A stretch of 64,000 nucleotides of DNA from positions 317,926 to 381,925 of the forward strand of contig LT598463.1 in the NCBI GenBank assembly GCA_900074745.1, written 5' to 3'. Position numbers and translations under genes: made by a program. This DNA is from Lachancea mirantina. Taxonomy: Eukaryota; Ascomycota; Saccharomycetes; Saccharomycetales; Saccharomycetaceae. Below the pieces are notes generated by a model. That model saw only the letters and a program-made list of their open reading frames with translations, was not told the DNA's origin and did no database searches. Shown piece after piece: positions 54,323-63,998 of the stretch; position 1 is the first letter of the stretch, and each line of letters begins with the position of its first letter.

Positions 54323-57300
54323 ATGAACATATATGACGACGTCGTTGATGCGAGTCGTGTTTCCTGTGCTGTCAGGGGACATTTCACGCGACTAGACCAA
54401 GAAGAATTGGTTTTAGCCAAGACAAACATCATTTCGGTATATGCGATACAGAACAACAAGCTTGTCATTGAACATGAGTTTAAAATTTCAGGGAAAATTC
54501 ATGACATGGTTTTTGTTCCACAACAGCATTCGAAGCTCAATTGTCTGGTTTTAAGCACGGGAAAAGCCAAACTTTCCATTGTCAGGTTTAATGATTCGGT
54601 GCCGACGCAATTGGAAACGCTGAGTCTGCATTACTATGAAGCTGAGTTTGCGAAAAAAAGCATATTGGAACTTACCAAGGCTTCAAAATTGCGGTTTACG
54701 CCCGGAAACAAGATGCTACTTATATTCAACAATGACTGTTTGGCGATATTGCCGTTATTGGGCATGGAGGAAGAAGATGAGGACGCTGAAGAAACGCTAA
54801 AGCCTAAGAAAAAACAGAAATTGGAACCCAGTTCGTCTCAAAATTCCAGTGCAATGCTTGCTGGACCTAGCACAATTTTAAATTTTGCAGATCTACACTC
54901 AGATATAATGAATGTCATAGATGTGCAATTTCTAAACTCATTCAACAATGCAACACTTGCGGTGCTGTTTCAGCCGCGACTTGCCTGGTGTGGTAATGAA
55001 AAAATTGTGGGCGATATGGCCTCCCAACTGGTTGCAATCACACTTAACATAGGGCAAGGCCTGGGAACTACAATTTTCCATCAGACAAAACTGCCCTCAG
55101 ACCTGCATACAGTAGTAAGTTTGTCAGGATCGGTGCTTTTGTTAGGAACTAATGAAATTATAAGCATGGATAACACCGGGACTTTACAGGCGTGCATTGA
55201 AATAAACTCGTTCTCCCCCAAACACTTGGCAGGAAGGCAAATCAACAATCGCCCGCTTGAGATTTTTTTGGAGGCTCCCACCGTTTCAACAAGTCTGCAG
55301 GTTAACGGTAAAAATCATGAGCTTACTCTGATTATGAGTCATTCTGGCGACATGTTGGGCATATCTTCACACTTCGAAGGAAGGCTTCTGTCTGACTTCA
55401 GCATAACGAAATTGCCCATTGTGAACCATATATTTAACTTCCACAGCATTGCGGCATGTATGTGTCTTTTGCAGGATATTTCAAACCTTCGAAGAAGTGT
55501 ACTGTTTATGGGCTTCAACTCTGGAGATGCACTTTTGCTGGAGTTAAATAACCTCAAATATGTGTTGAACACACGACAAGAAGTGATGGTCGAAGCACAT
55601 GTGGATGAAGACGAGGATTACGATGCACTTTATGGAGACGAAGTGTCAACACAAAATGGCAAAATAGACCGGGTCAAGATTTTGGAGAGCGACGCACCAT
55701 TCAATATAGAGGTTCTCGACCGAATTGTCAATTTGGCACCTATTACATCAATAGCGCTCGGTAAAGTTTGCTCTCTTGAAAAGACCAAGGAAGGTTTGCC
55801 AAACCCAAACCGAGAAGAGAAATCATTGATCGTCTCATCTGGAAATGGCGAAGGCTCGCATTTAAACATAATTAATCCAAGTGTTGAACCGCTTGTCCAA
55901 CAGGCTTTAAAGTTCACATCGGTAACACAAATTTGGAACTTGAGAGTGAGAAATAAGGATAAATACCTGGTGACAACTGATTCTGGGGCAAGCAAAAGTG
56001 ACATTTTTGAAATTAGTAAAAAGTTCACGTTGCTCAAGCCCAAACACTTCAAAAGAAATGTCACCACTGTGGAGATAGCTATGATAGGTAATGGGAAAAG
56101 AATAATACAGGTCACCACCAAGGCACTTTACCTCTTCAATTTGGGATTCAAAAAACTCCTAACTATAAGCTTTGACTTTGAAGTTATCCATGTATCCATA
56201 TTGGATCCGTTCATTTTACTGACGAATTCTAAGGGAGAGATCAAGATATATGAATTGGATTCAAAGCATAGAAACAAATTGACCAAAGTCAGGCTACCTG
56301 AGGCGCTTGAAGGAACAATCATTACTTCGGGATTCATTTTAAAAAGTACTATATGCGACGAATTCATAAATGGACCCGCCTCTAGTCAAGATGAAAATCC
56401 TCTTTTCACTTTCGTGACTGCGAACAATCAAATGATCTTCTTCACCAAAGATCATCATGACAAGGTTTTCCAACTCAATGGTATCGACTGTTTAAATGAA
56501 AATTTATTTATTAGCACGTACCTGGTTGAGGAAGAAAGAAATCCAGATCCCTCCATCAAGCAGGTGATGATTGTCAAGCTGGGAAAAGAGAAGCAGGAAG
56601 AGCATTTAGTGATTTTAAGTTTTGGTGGTGAAATTTACCTATACAGAAGGTGGCATAATAAATTCGTCAAGATCATGCATCGAAATGATATTTTAATTAC
56701 AGGTGCTCCTAATAATGCTTATTCTCAAGGTACGAGCACTATCGAAAGAATCGTGCATTACATTCCTTCACTCAATGGTTATTCTGTGATTCTCATAACA
56801 GGGCGCACACCTTACATTATTATCAAGGAAAACGGTGCAACTCCTAAAATCTTTAAATTCGGCAACATACCGCTAGTATCTTTGACGCTATGGGGCCAGG
56901 ACTCAGTGATGTGTGTTGATGATATCAAAAACGCTCGAATTGTAACGATCGACAATTCATATGATTACTCAAATCGTTTACCAATCAAAAGAATAAGGAT
57001 TGAAGATATTTTGGATAGGTTAGGCACTCTGGGTAACGTTGCATACCATGAGCGGACTGAAACGTTCATTGTCTCCTATACAAAATGTATTCCGTATTCA
57101 GCTCTTAGTGAAGAAGGAGAGCGTCTTGTAGGCTACAAAGAAGGTGTTCCGCATGCCAAGTCGTTCAAGTCGGGGATTTTATTGCTCAATCCTCGAACTT
57201 GGAATATCATTGATAAAGTTGAGTACGATGACAACGTTCTTGTGAATGACATCAAGACGATGATGATCCAACTCAACTCAAGAACCAAGCGGAAGCGAGA

Positions 57301-58270
57301 GTATATTGTTGTTGGTACAGCATGCGTCAGAGATGAAGATATCGGAACAATGGGGTCATTTCATTTGTATGACGTTACTGAAGTCGTTCCAGAACCAGGG
57401 AAGCCAGATACGAATTTTAAATTGAAGAGTATTTTCAGTGAAGAGTTCAGAGGTGCAGTGTCAAATGTGTGCGAAATTAGTGGTAGATTTTTGATTAGTC
57501 AAAGTCAAAAGGTTCTTGTAAGAGATGTACAAGAGGATAATTCCGTGGTACCCGTGGCATTTTTAGATGTGCCTGTTTTCGTCACCGATTGCAAAAGTTT
57601 TAGCAATCTGCTTGCAATAGGAGACTCCATGCAAGGTGTCCAATTTGTTGGGTTTGACGCGGAACCCTATCGCATGATACCACTAGGAAGGAGTGGTCAT
57701 AAGTTTGAAGTCAAGACTCTTGAATTCCTGGTGAATAATGGTGACGTATTTTTCCTATTATCGGACCGAAATGATATTCTGCATGTCTTGAAATACGCTC
57801 CTGATGAACCACATTCGATTTCGGGTCAAAAACTTGTACATTGCACCAGTTTCAATATGCACTCGTCGAATAATGCCATGAAACTACTGTTGAAAAATGA
57901 GGAATTTGCGCCATTTGGACAATTGTCACAATCGTACCAGGCCGTTGGAGGTCAAATGGACGGATCCATTTTCAAAGTGCTACCATTGAGCGAAAGCAGT
58001 TACAGAAGGCTTTATGTCGTACAGCAACAACTGATAGACAAAGAAATCCAATGTTGTGGACTCAACCCAAAAATGGAAAGACTTCAAAACGAGTTCTATC
58101 ACAAAGGACATGTAATGCGTCCGTTACTGGATTTCACAGTGATAAAATCGTTTTGCAATTTACCTCTGCCGCGAAGAAATCAAGTCATCTCTAAAGTGGG
58201 TCGTCAAGCTCAAACCGAAGTTTGGCGTGATTTAATTGACGTTGAGTATTCCTTGAGATCGTTGTCATGA
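54323..58270 (+). CDS. CFT1: CFT1, cleavage and polyadenylation factor subunit
   Basis: 1315 residues from the ATG at 54323, which gives MNIYDDVVDA, matching S. cerevisiae Cft1 (MNVYDDVLDA; 1357 aa). An in-frame ATG at 54221 would add 34 unconserved residues. The protein is the CPSF160 orthologue: three beta-propellers with long blocks shared with Cft1, e.g. IKQVMIVKLGKEKQEEHLVI and SQSQKVLVRDVQEDNSVVPV. Acidic loops interrupt the first propeller (EEEDEDAEE near 150, DEDEDYDALYGDE near 430). It is a scaffold of the CPF 3'-end processing machinery in the nucleus. Gene order PRO1-CFT1-GPI11 matches S. cerevisiae. Confidence 0.97.
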   Translation: MNIYDDVVDASRVSCAVRGHFTRLDQEELVLAKTNIISVYAIQNNKLVIEHEFKISGKIHDMVFVPQQHSKLNCLVLSTGKAKLSIVRFNDSVPTQLETLSLHYYEAEFAKKSILELTKASKLRFTPGNKMLLIFNNDCLAILPLLGMEEEDEDAEETLKPKKKQKLEPSSSQNSSAMLAGPSTILNFADLHSDIMNVIDVQFLNSFNNATLAVLFQPRLAWCGNEKIVGDMASQLVAITLNIGQGLGTTIFHQTKLPSDLHTVVSLSGSVLLLGTNEIISMDNTGTLQACIEINSFSPKHLAGRQINNRPLEIFLEAPTVSTSLQVNGKNHELTLIMSHSGDMLGISSHFEGRLLSDFSITKLPIVNHIFNFHSIAACMCLLQDISNLRRSVLFMGFNSGDALLLELNNLKYVLNTRQEVMVEAHVDEDEDYDALYGDEVSTQNGKIDRVKILESDAPFNIEVLDRIVNLAPITSIALGKVCSLEKTKEGLPNPNREEKSLIVSSGNGEGSHLNIINPSVEPLVQQALKFTSVTQIWNLRVRNKDKYLVTTDSGASKSDIFEISKKFTLLKPKHFKRNVTTVEIAMIGNGKRIIQVTTKALYLFNLGFKKLLTISFDFEVIHVSILDPFILLTNSKGEIKIYELDSKHRNKLTKVRLPEALEGTIITSGFILKSTICDEFINGPASSQDENPLFTFVTANNQMIFFTKDHHDKVFQLNGIDCLNENLFISTYLVEEERNPDPSIKQVMIVKLGKEKQEEHLVILSFGGEIYLYRRWHNKFVKIMHRNDILITGAPNNAYSQGTSTIERIVHYIPSLNGYSVILITGRTPYIIIKENGATPKIFKFGNIPLVSLTLWGQDSVMCVDDIKNARIVTIDNSYDYSNRLPIKRIRIEDILDRLGTLGNVAYHERTETFIVSYTKCIPYSALSEEGERLVGYKEGVPHAKSFKSGILLLNPRTWNIIDKVEYDDNVLVNDIKTMMIQLNSRTKRKREYIVVGTACVRDEDIGTMGSFHLYDVTEVVPEPGKPDTNFKLKSIFSEEFRGAVSNVCEISGRFLISQSQKVLVRDVQEDNSVVPVAFLDVPVFVTDCKSFSNLLAIGDSMQGVQFVGFDAEPYRMIPLGRSGHKFEVKTLEFLVNNGDVFFLLSDRNDILHVLKYAPDEPHSISGQKLVHCTSFNMHSSNNAMKLLLKNEEFAPFGQLSQSYQAVGGQMDGSIFKVLPLSESSYRRLYVVQQQLIDKEIQCCGLNPKMERLQNEFYHKGHVMRPLLDFTVIKSFCNLPLPRRNQVISKVGRQAQTEVWRDLIDVEYSLRSLS

Positions 58271-58646
58271 AGGCAAATTTAACGTATAATATGTGCTGGC
58301 GCTCTGAAATCATGTCAAGATGATTTCCATCATAATCTCGTAAAATTCGCATTGAAACCAGGTTCACCTAGCTAGTTATTCGCTAGAAGCCTGGGACCTG
58401 GTTACCCCATTTATATAGGCCTTACTGTATAAAATTTCTTCTTAAAGACATTCTTGTGGGTCACCCGGGCCCATCAATGGACTTCTTTCAGTGTCGTTAT
58501 CAATATCGACTTCGATGTGTATATATTTCAAGAATATTATTGTCAAAGTAAATCTTGAAAAATCGTCATTTCGGTCGGACATCCCAAAACCTGGCAAAGA
58601 TCAGGAATCTATAACGTTTAACACCGAAACATCCTAAGGTGTCATT
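58271..58646. promoter_or_regulatory. CFT1 3' region and GPI11 promoter
   Basis: 376 bp. It contains an imperfect inverted repeat (CCAGGT at 58358 with ACCTGG at 58396-58401, and CTAGC/GCTAG inside), possibly part of the CFT1 3' end, and TATATA near 58412 and 58520. Confidence 0.45.
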
Positions 58647-59303
58647 ATGTCTTCTAGAAAAAGACATGGGATTAAGAAGACGGTATCATTCTCAGATGAT
58701 GAAGCCTTTTTGAGAAGAAGAAGCTCCAAAAATGAGAACAAGCGAATGGGGTTGTTAAATCCGCCAGTATACGTTCGAAAAACCATTGGAACAGTTCCAA
58801 TCCATTTGCCAGGTTTGACTTACTATTATTTGAAAATTTCGAATGATTTTGACACCGTTCGGCTTTTATACATGTTGATTGTCACCCAATTGTTGTTTTT
58901 AGTCTTCCAGTTCAATCGAAATACCATTTATGGTAATAAACGTTTGAAAATTCATTTTGGATCGTTGGCAATATCCATTGTTGCATGCTTTTTGCTTACA
59001 TTACCCTGTATGTTACTCATTGTGTTGATGGGTGCACCTTTCGGGATGCTTCTGTGGGAAACTTGGCTTTTGGCAGCTCATTGCTGTTTCTTGGCTTTCC
59101 CAGCGGTGTATTCCGTCTTTAACTGTGATTTTAAAGTCGGAGTCTTTAAGAACTATTTTCTCAGCATCTGTATAGGTTGTTGGGTAAGTTGCGTTGTGAT
59201 TCCATTGGATTGGGATCGACCTTGGCAAGAATGGCCCATCCCACTTGTTGTAGGAGGATATTTGGGTGCTTTCGTCGGGTATACAATTTGCTCATACGTT
59301 TAG
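58647..59303 (+). CDS. GPI11: GPI11, GPI-anchor ethanolamine-phosphate transferase subunit
   Basis: 218 residues (S. cerevisiae Gpi11: 219). The N-terminus is basic (RKRHGIKKTVSF), followed by PIG-F-type membrane segments: LLYMLIVTQLLFLVFQF, LAISIVACFLLTLPCMLLI, ETWLLAAHCCFLAFP and a C-terminal pair. WDRPWQEWPIPLVVGGYLG near the end is the family's best-conserved block. Gpi11 works with Gpi7 and Gpi13 in adding ethanolamine phosphate to GPI precursors in the ER. Same neighbour (CFT1) as in S. cerevisiae. Confidence 0.95.
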   Translation: MSSRKRHGIKKTVSFSDDEAFLRRRSSKNENKRMGLLNPPVYVRKTIGTVPIHLPGLTYYYLKISNDFDTVRLLYMLIVTQLLFLVFQFNRNTIYGNKRLKIHFGSLAISIVACFLLTLPCMLLIVLMGAPFGMLLWETWLLAAHCCFLAFPAVYSVFNCDFKVGVFKNYFLSICIGCWVSCVVIPLDWDRPWQEWPIPLVVGGYLGAFVGYTICSYV

Positions 59304-59383
59304 GGAGATATTGGCAAGATTACTCGGAATATAAATGCATTTAGGTGGTGTGAATATATATGTATCGATTGATTCTCATGTTC

Positions 59384-60193
59384 TCATTTCGACGACGGAG
59401 TAAAATGAGCACCAGGTGTAAAAGCTGTTTGTAAGAGAATCGTTCCTGGACCTTGAACCCGGCAAAAAATGCTTGATTTGTCAGCCAATTTGTCCCAAGC
59501 CAGGAGTGAAGCGTCCACAGTATCTTGTGAGAAGAATCGCAGCAATGAGGTTGATATGAAGGCTGCCTTGCGACTTAAATTCGTAACGGTAAGTTTAATA
59601 TCTTTGTCAAATGCCAAAACTGCAGCTGGATTGATATAAATATGCTCGTCCGTATTCAATTGCATTCTGTAGATAGGACCATCGCCACCCATTGCAATTA
59701 CACCGCTTCCGATGACCTTGTTTTCAGAAGGAAATGATAGATCTCCACTGTAACACATAATACTGGCCCTGGGGTTTGTCAAATACCAGCCTTTCTCATA
59801 ATCTTCAATTTGAATTACTGCCACGCTGGAAGTTGCAGTGTTAGACACTAGCAGAGCATTTACAGACTGTTGTTTCGTGGATAATTTGAGAAATGAGCCG
59901 TTCGGAGTCGTAGATTTGAATAAAACGGGTCCCGTAGCTGTTTCTGTGGTTTGACCAACCGTTTCCGGTGGTTCTACACTCACGACACTCACTTTATCCA
60001 GTTTGGTGTAGATTGAACACGATGACGGCATTTTCACCAGCATGCTATCCTGGAACGGTGTAAACTGTGGTAATTGTATAAACGGACCTGCAGAAGATCC
60101 ATTCAACTTCTTGGAGAACTGAGGAACGGCCACGTCTCTTCTGATCCGAGAGATATGGAACATTCTCGTTGATACCAGCTTCTTCAGAAGCAT
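59384..60193 (-). CDS. AIM24-domain protein, probably mitochondrial
   Basis: 269 residues. The N-terminus MLLKKLVSTRMFHISRIRRD is basic with no acidic residue before Asp20, as in a mitochondrial presequence; cleavage would leave about 240 residues. The body fits the AIM24 (DUF124) beta-roll family: an internal GDLSFPSENKVIGSGVIAMGG block and the closing QGPGTILLQT signature (near 250). S. cerevisiae Aim24 is longer (394 aa), located on chromosome X, and matches only in these motifs. Aim24 supports MICOS and inner-membrane structure; whether this protein does so is unknown. It occupies the place between GPI11 and the cyclophilin gene where S. cerevisiae has RSC3 (and RSC30 on the sister region). 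It could be the true AIM24 orthologue moved, or a second family member absent from S. cerevisiae. Confidence 0.7.
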   Translation of the reverse strand: MLLKKLVSTRMFHISRIRRDVAVPQFSKKLNGSSAGPFIQLPQFTPFQDSMLVKMPSSCSIYTKLDKVSVVSVEPPETVGQTTETATGPVLFKSTTPNGSFLKLSTKQQSVNALLVSNTATSSVAVIQIEDYEKGWYLTNPRASIMCYSGDLSFPSENKVIGSGVIAMGGDGPIYRMQLNTDEHIYINPAAVLAFDKDIKLTVTNLSRKAAFISTSLLRFFSQDTVDASLLAWDKLADKSSIFCRVQGPGTILLQTAFTPGAHFTPSSK

Positions 60194-60400
60194 TTCTTGC
60201 CGTGCTTTACGGAGTATTGATCCGAGAAACGAGATATCGTTTTCTCGTTGTTGAGGATGATTATCACCAAATCATTCTTACAGAGAACTAAAGAAGGTAG
60301 GTAGCTTGACGACTAATCCAAATGGTATATAAAGGAAGCCAATTTGTAAGTTAACCCAAATCCGCTTTCGGTTTCGTTTCCTTCCGGTTTATACGGTTCT

Positions 60401-61009
60401 TCACAATTCGTCGTGGTGCTGCTCAGTAGGAGGGATTGTTTCGACTTCTCCCGAAGCAACGATCTTGACAACCTTTTCAGGTCTATCTCTACGATCCGTT
60501 GGAACTGATTCGACGTACTTAACAACGTCCATACCTTCCAAAACTTCGCCAAATACCACATGTTTGCCGTCTAACCATGGCGTCGCAACGGTAGTAATGA
60601 AAAATTGAGAACCGTTAGTGTTACGACCTCTATTGGCCATGGAAAGACGACCTGGTTTATCATGTTTCACTTCGAAGGACTCGTCCTCAAAAGTGTCGCC
60701 ATAGATTGATTTGCCTCCGACACCTGATCCGTGCGTGAAATCACCACCTTGAATCATGAAATTTGGAATAACTCTGTGGAAAGTAGAATTGAGATACCCC
60801 ATGCTAGGGTTCTCGGAGATTGTAAGCTCATAAAAGTTTTCGACCGTCTTCGGCGCAACATCACCAAAGAGTCCAATGACGATACGTCCAACTTGTTCGT
60901 CACCGTGCGCGATATCGAAAAACACCTTTTTGGTGACAACAGCATCAGAAGAGGCTAAGACGCCCAGCGCTAGCAGGAGCGTTGAAATGAAGACCTTGAT
61001 TACAAGCAT
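60401..61009 (-). CDS. CPR5: ER-lumenal cyclophilin (CPR2/CPR5-type peptidyl-prolyl isomerase)
   Basis: 202 residues from the ATG at 61009. A signal peptide [20 protein letters not shown] is followed by a complete cyclophilin domain with catalytic [24 protein letters not shown] and [11 protein letters not shown]. The C-terminus is HDEL, an ER retention signal. S. cerevisiae has Cpr5 (225 aa, HDEL) and Cpr2 (205 aa, no HDEL) as genome-duplication products; this single gene keeps the HDEL. It catalyses prolyl isomerisation in the ER lumen and is expected to respond to unfolded-protein stress. The frame to 61078 begins with TTG and is not used. Confidence 0.93.
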   Translation of the reverse strand: MLVIKVFISTLLLALGVLASSDAVVTKKVFFDIAHGDEQVGRIVIGLFGDVAPKTVENFYELTISENPSMGYLNSTFHRVIPNFMIQGGDFTHGSGVGGKSIYGDTFEDESFEVKHDKPGRLSMANRGRNTNGSQFFITTVATPWLDGKHVVFGEVLEGMDVVKYVESVPTDRRDRPEKVVKIVASGEVETIPPTEQHHDEL

Positions 61010-61155
61010 TGAGTGCGATTCTGTGGGGTTTTTAACATTTGCAAAAGAGAGGGGCGCCTGCTTTTTCAAACTTAACACACAATTCTATCACATGACTTGA
61101 AATTCGAACCTCTTTGACGCCCTAAGGTGAAAGACGAGCAGTGGGGACTCTGGTG

Positions 61156-61491
61156 CTAGATGGAGGCGACGGGGACAATCAACTGAGTGAATTGAGCCGA
61201 AATTGAACGCTCTTCTGTCTCCTGAAGTACCTTTTTCTGGTCGATAGCAGAGGAGATGGTCGAAATGCCGGATCGTACTTCACTCATAACAGTTACACGA
61301 TTTGTTCTCCACGGATTCAATTTCAAGTTTGGTCTCAGTAGCCAAGCTGTAGCGGCTTCCAAGTAACGTAGAATATAATTTTTAACTTTTGTGAAGCCCC
61401 CATGAAAATGCGAGAAAGCGATGAAACGTAGAATTTTTGGTCTCTGAGACGGAGAATCTTTGGTGTCTGGGATTGAATTCGATTGCCTCAT
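61156..61491 (-). CDS. Small hypothetical protein
   Basis: An ATG-initiated 111-codon ORF fills most of the 504-bp gap between the cyclophilin and MED6 genes on the same strand. I do not recognise it. The first half is basic (PSQRPKILRF, FTKVKNYILRYL, LLRPNLKLNPWR), the second half more polar and helical (SAIDQKKVLQETEERSISAQ). A second ATG at residue 69 would give a 43-residue protein. No S. cerevisiae gene is known to me in this position. It could be a real short gene or chance; without it the cyclophilin promoter would be 500 bp, not abnormal. Confidence 0.3.
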   Translation of the reverse strand: MRQSNSIPDTKDSPSQRPKILRFIAFSHFHGGFTKVKNYILRYLEAATAWLLRPNLKLNPWRTNRVTVMSEVRSGISTISSAIDQKKVLQETEERSISAQFTQLIVPVASI

Positions 61492-61513
61492 TCTCTGGCA
61501 TAGAATGCTTTAA

Positions 61514-62275
61514 TCAAATATACTTGAAACTGGATTTCATGCTTGTTACCAACAGGCGGTCCATGAGATCTGGAGTTATCAAGTCTGTTTGCGAACCCGA
61601 ACTATTCAAAAGATCTGTAGAGCTGGTAGGTCCACTTTGCCCGTTAGCAGTGGCAGGACCCACTGAGTTTCCAGTCATCATTGTGCTACCCGTGGTGCTC
61701 CCGGACTGGGAGCTAATTTGAGGCTGATTCGCTCTATCAGCAAAACTAGCGCCTTGAGAGGGTCTGAAAGTACCCATTGATCTCAAAGTCGATAGTGCGC
61801 GAGTAAGGTGGAAATTTGTCGCGGAGAGACGGCTTTGGACGATCTTCGCTACCGCTGGCGACTGGTAAACGTTTGCTCCGATGATAAAGTAGTCTTGCAA
61901 CGTCTCAACATGGGTCGGGCTCTGTCTATTTTGCTTGCGAATGATCCAAAAGTCGGGCTCGCGCACATAGGCAAGAACGTATTCGATACCCTTCAATTTT
62001 CGCAGCTCCTGTTCCCACATAGCATGTACAAGATACGTGGACAGGATGGCCTTTCTGTGTGGCGACTCGTTATCAAACTCAGAGATAGATGGTGCTTGAG
62101 ACGGCGCTCGTGGTTGCGCAAACTGCTGTTGCATTTTGGCCACTTGGTTATTAGAAGTCCGATCGAAAAATGGCGACTGCGAGAAATAATCTAGGACATT
62201 GTCGGTTCGCAATCCGAACGATTGAATCCACTCGGGAGATTTCCATTGTAGTTCGTCTAGAGATGTTCGATCCAT
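61514..62275 (-). CDS. MED6: Mediator subunit Med6
   Basis: 253 residues (S. cerevisiae Med6: 295). The N-terminus LDELQWKSPEWIQSFGLRTD is nearly identical to Med6, followed by NVLDYFSQSPFFDRTSNNQV and EYVLAYVREPDFWIIRKQNR. A Ser/Thr/Gly-rich linker (about 180-230) and the conserved C-terminal MDRLLVTSMKSSFKYI end the protein. Med6 is an essential head subunit of Mediator; Med20 (SRB2), another head subunit, lies 51 kb to the left. Neighbour CPR matches S. cerevisiae chromosome VIII (CPR2-MED6). The linker is shorter than in S. cerevisiae. Confidence 0.96.
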   Translation of the reverse strand: MDRTSLDELQWKSPEWIQSFGLRTDNVLDYFSQSPFFDRTSNNQVAKMQQQFAQPRAPSQAPSISEFDNESPHRKAILSTYLVHAMWEQELRKLKGIEYVLAYVREPDFWIIRKQNRQSPTHVETLQDYFIIGANVYQSPAVAKIVQSRLSATNFHLTRALSTLRSMGTFRPSQGASFADRANQPQISSQSGSTTGSTMMTGNSVGPATANGQSGPTSSTDLLNSSGSQTDLITPDLMDRLLVTSMKSSFKYI

Positions 62276-63068
62276 AATATTTCAATCGCTGTAACCTTCT
62301 AACCCGTTAGCTTCGAGCCACACTTGAAAAGCTGGCATCGGATTTTGATTTTTTGTCGCCTGGTCATAATCAAATTTATTATCACGTCTTGAAAATTGTG
62401 GTAGTTGGAAATACTCAGAGATAATCAAAGTGGGAAGTTCCTCACTCGATGAAGCGACAGTATAGAATATAAGGTTGGTGGTCAGAATTTTCAATTAACA
62501 TTCAATATAAATGTGCAGTTTTTTAGGCTTGTGCTCACCGAGGTTGAAATGGCTTTATAAATAAAAGGCGCCGAAATAAACCGAGTTTCGCGGTTCGAAA
62601 ATTGAAAGGGCATGAGTCACTGAGTATGGGGGTTGATAAACCTTTTTCGACCCAATTTCAAGACATTATTGTGAAAGAACTATAAGGAAAAACCCTGCCC
62701 GAATGGAAGGTGATTAACAAATTGTCGGGAGGCTGTGAAAAATGTGAACAATGGGGTTGTGCTTGAAATAGCACATTATAACAATGTATTGGGAATGCAA
62801 AACGAAAAGACTGGTTGAAACGTGCGCTTTAGTGGATGATGCGGCAAGTTAGAAGTCTCAACTTTTTTTTTTGGGATTGTTTGAAGGTACTTCTTGAGGA
62901 AGCCCTGGGTTTCGTTGAACCTCAAATGGCACCGCCCGGCGGGACGTATTATAATTTGTGTTCAAATTTTTGTCTTAATTATTCTTTTCGCTTGAATAAA
63001 GGCTTTGGAAGTAAACCTCGAGCAAATCGTACAGCAACCATGGAAAGCAGAATGTTATGCTGGGAAAT
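62276..63068. promoter_or_regulatory. MED6 promoter and 3' flank of the next gene
   Basis: 793 bp. A Gcn4-type site TGAGTCA lies at 62613-62619 and a T9 run at about 62861. A 70-codon minus-strand frame at 62282-62494 starts with TTG and is not supported. No RNA gene or repeat recognised. Confidence 0.5.
62613..62619. promoter_or_regulatory. Gcn4-type site TGAGTCA
   Basis: TGAGTCA matches the AP-1/Gcn4 half-site consensus TGASTCA. It is about 340 bp upstream of MED6. A 7-bp site occurs often by chance. Confidence 0.3.
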
Positions 63069-63998
63069 CTAGTAATCCACAGAATCAAAATAGGTTTTGT
63101 TTAAGCGGTAGAAAATCTCCTGCATTCGAATTTTGTCAAAATATTCCTGTTCTCGGGAATCAGCGAAAAAATAGCCACAGTATCGGGACAATTTATTGCA
63201 AACAACGTGAATGAGTTCTTCCTCTTTGGAGAATTGGGGCGATTTTTCGGTTTCAACCGACACAGTGGCAATGTAATTAGACCGTGGAACATAGTTGTTG
63301 ACGAACAGGTTCAGGTTCACGGATGAATGCGTTATCGTTTCATTTCGATTTTCTTCAAAGTGTGCAATGAGCTCTTCGAGTGGTAAGGGTGGATTCCGTG
63401 GGATTTCGCGGCACGAATCCTCCGAATGCGAAATATGTTTTTCCCACAGAGCATGTTCGGAGCACAGTATGCTGTTGTCGCAGCCTGTGACTGGACATAT
63501 GAGGAATGCAGCTGTTTTGGAAGTTCCAGACAAAATCTGAGCCTGGGTGCCAAGCTCATGGGTGCGTAAGAGATGCAATTCTTCGTTCCAAAATTCTCCC
63601 TCTCGTAACAGCGCGTCCACTTCGGTTCCAGCGGAAATGACAGAATTGAAGGACGTGCTGCGCGCCACAGGGGACGGCGACTGGCCCATTTGCGCGGGCC
63701 GCGACACGGTGTGTGTCAAGCGGCCCAACCTGTGCCGCGGAATGTAAAACTTGAATGCGTCGGGCTCGACGGGCGAAAAACAGCCACTGAAATCTTCGTT
63801 TTCGTCGGTTTGCCAGCCAGCGCTGGCGGCGGCTTCGGCCAGCGTCATGTCGATAGGGTCTATCGACATCCTCACATCACGGTCGACGACGGTGTCGTCG
63901 ACCGTTGGCAATTCCACCGTAGCGTCTGCTTCTTCGAGATGCAGGTATTGCTCGAGCACGTCTTGCAGCCCATCGGGCTGCGAGCTGGGCGCAAACAT
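63069..63998 (-). CDS. Unrecognised protein with possible Cys/His finger; may continue past the window
   Basis: 309 codons visible from an ATG at 63998, two bases from the window edge; the true start may lie outside. I do not recognise it. The first ~75 residues are acidic with Asp/Glu patches; 75-120 are basic and Ser/Pro-rich. Residues 168-196 hold spaced Cys and His (C168, C173, C179, H182, H188, H191, C196) that could bind zinc, starting LICPVTGCDNSILCSEH. The last 100 residues look folded and aromatic-rich (SRYCGYFFADSREQEYF). The 5' third is GC-rich compared with the rest. S. cerevisiae has HNT2 or FYV4 after the CPR/MED6 genes; this is neither, so it marks a synteny break or a fast-evolving gene. 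Confidence 0.65.
   Translation of the reverse strand: MFAPSSQPDGLQDVLEQYLHLEEADATVELPTVDDTVVDRDVRMSIDPIDMTLAEAAASAGWQTDENEDFSGCFSPVEPDAFKFYIPRHRLGRLTHTVSRPAQMGQSPSPVARSTSFNSVISAGTEVDALLREGEFWNEELHLLRTHELGTQAQILSGTSKTAAFLICPVTGCDNSILCSEHALWEKHISHSEDSCREIPRNPPLPLEELIAHFEENRNETITHSSVNLNLFVNNYVPRSNYIATVSVETEKSPQFSKEEELIHVVCNKLSRYCGYFFADSREQEYFDKIRMQEIFYRLNKTYFDSVDY

Noticed and set aside
58358-58401. Inverted repeat 3' of CFT1 as a structured RNA
   Set aside because: Pairing is interrupted and asymmetric; at most part of the CFT1 3' end.
62282-62494. 70-codon minus-strand frame upstream of MED6
   Set aside because: Starts with TTG, first ATG leaves only 18 codons, and it lies in the MED6 promoter.
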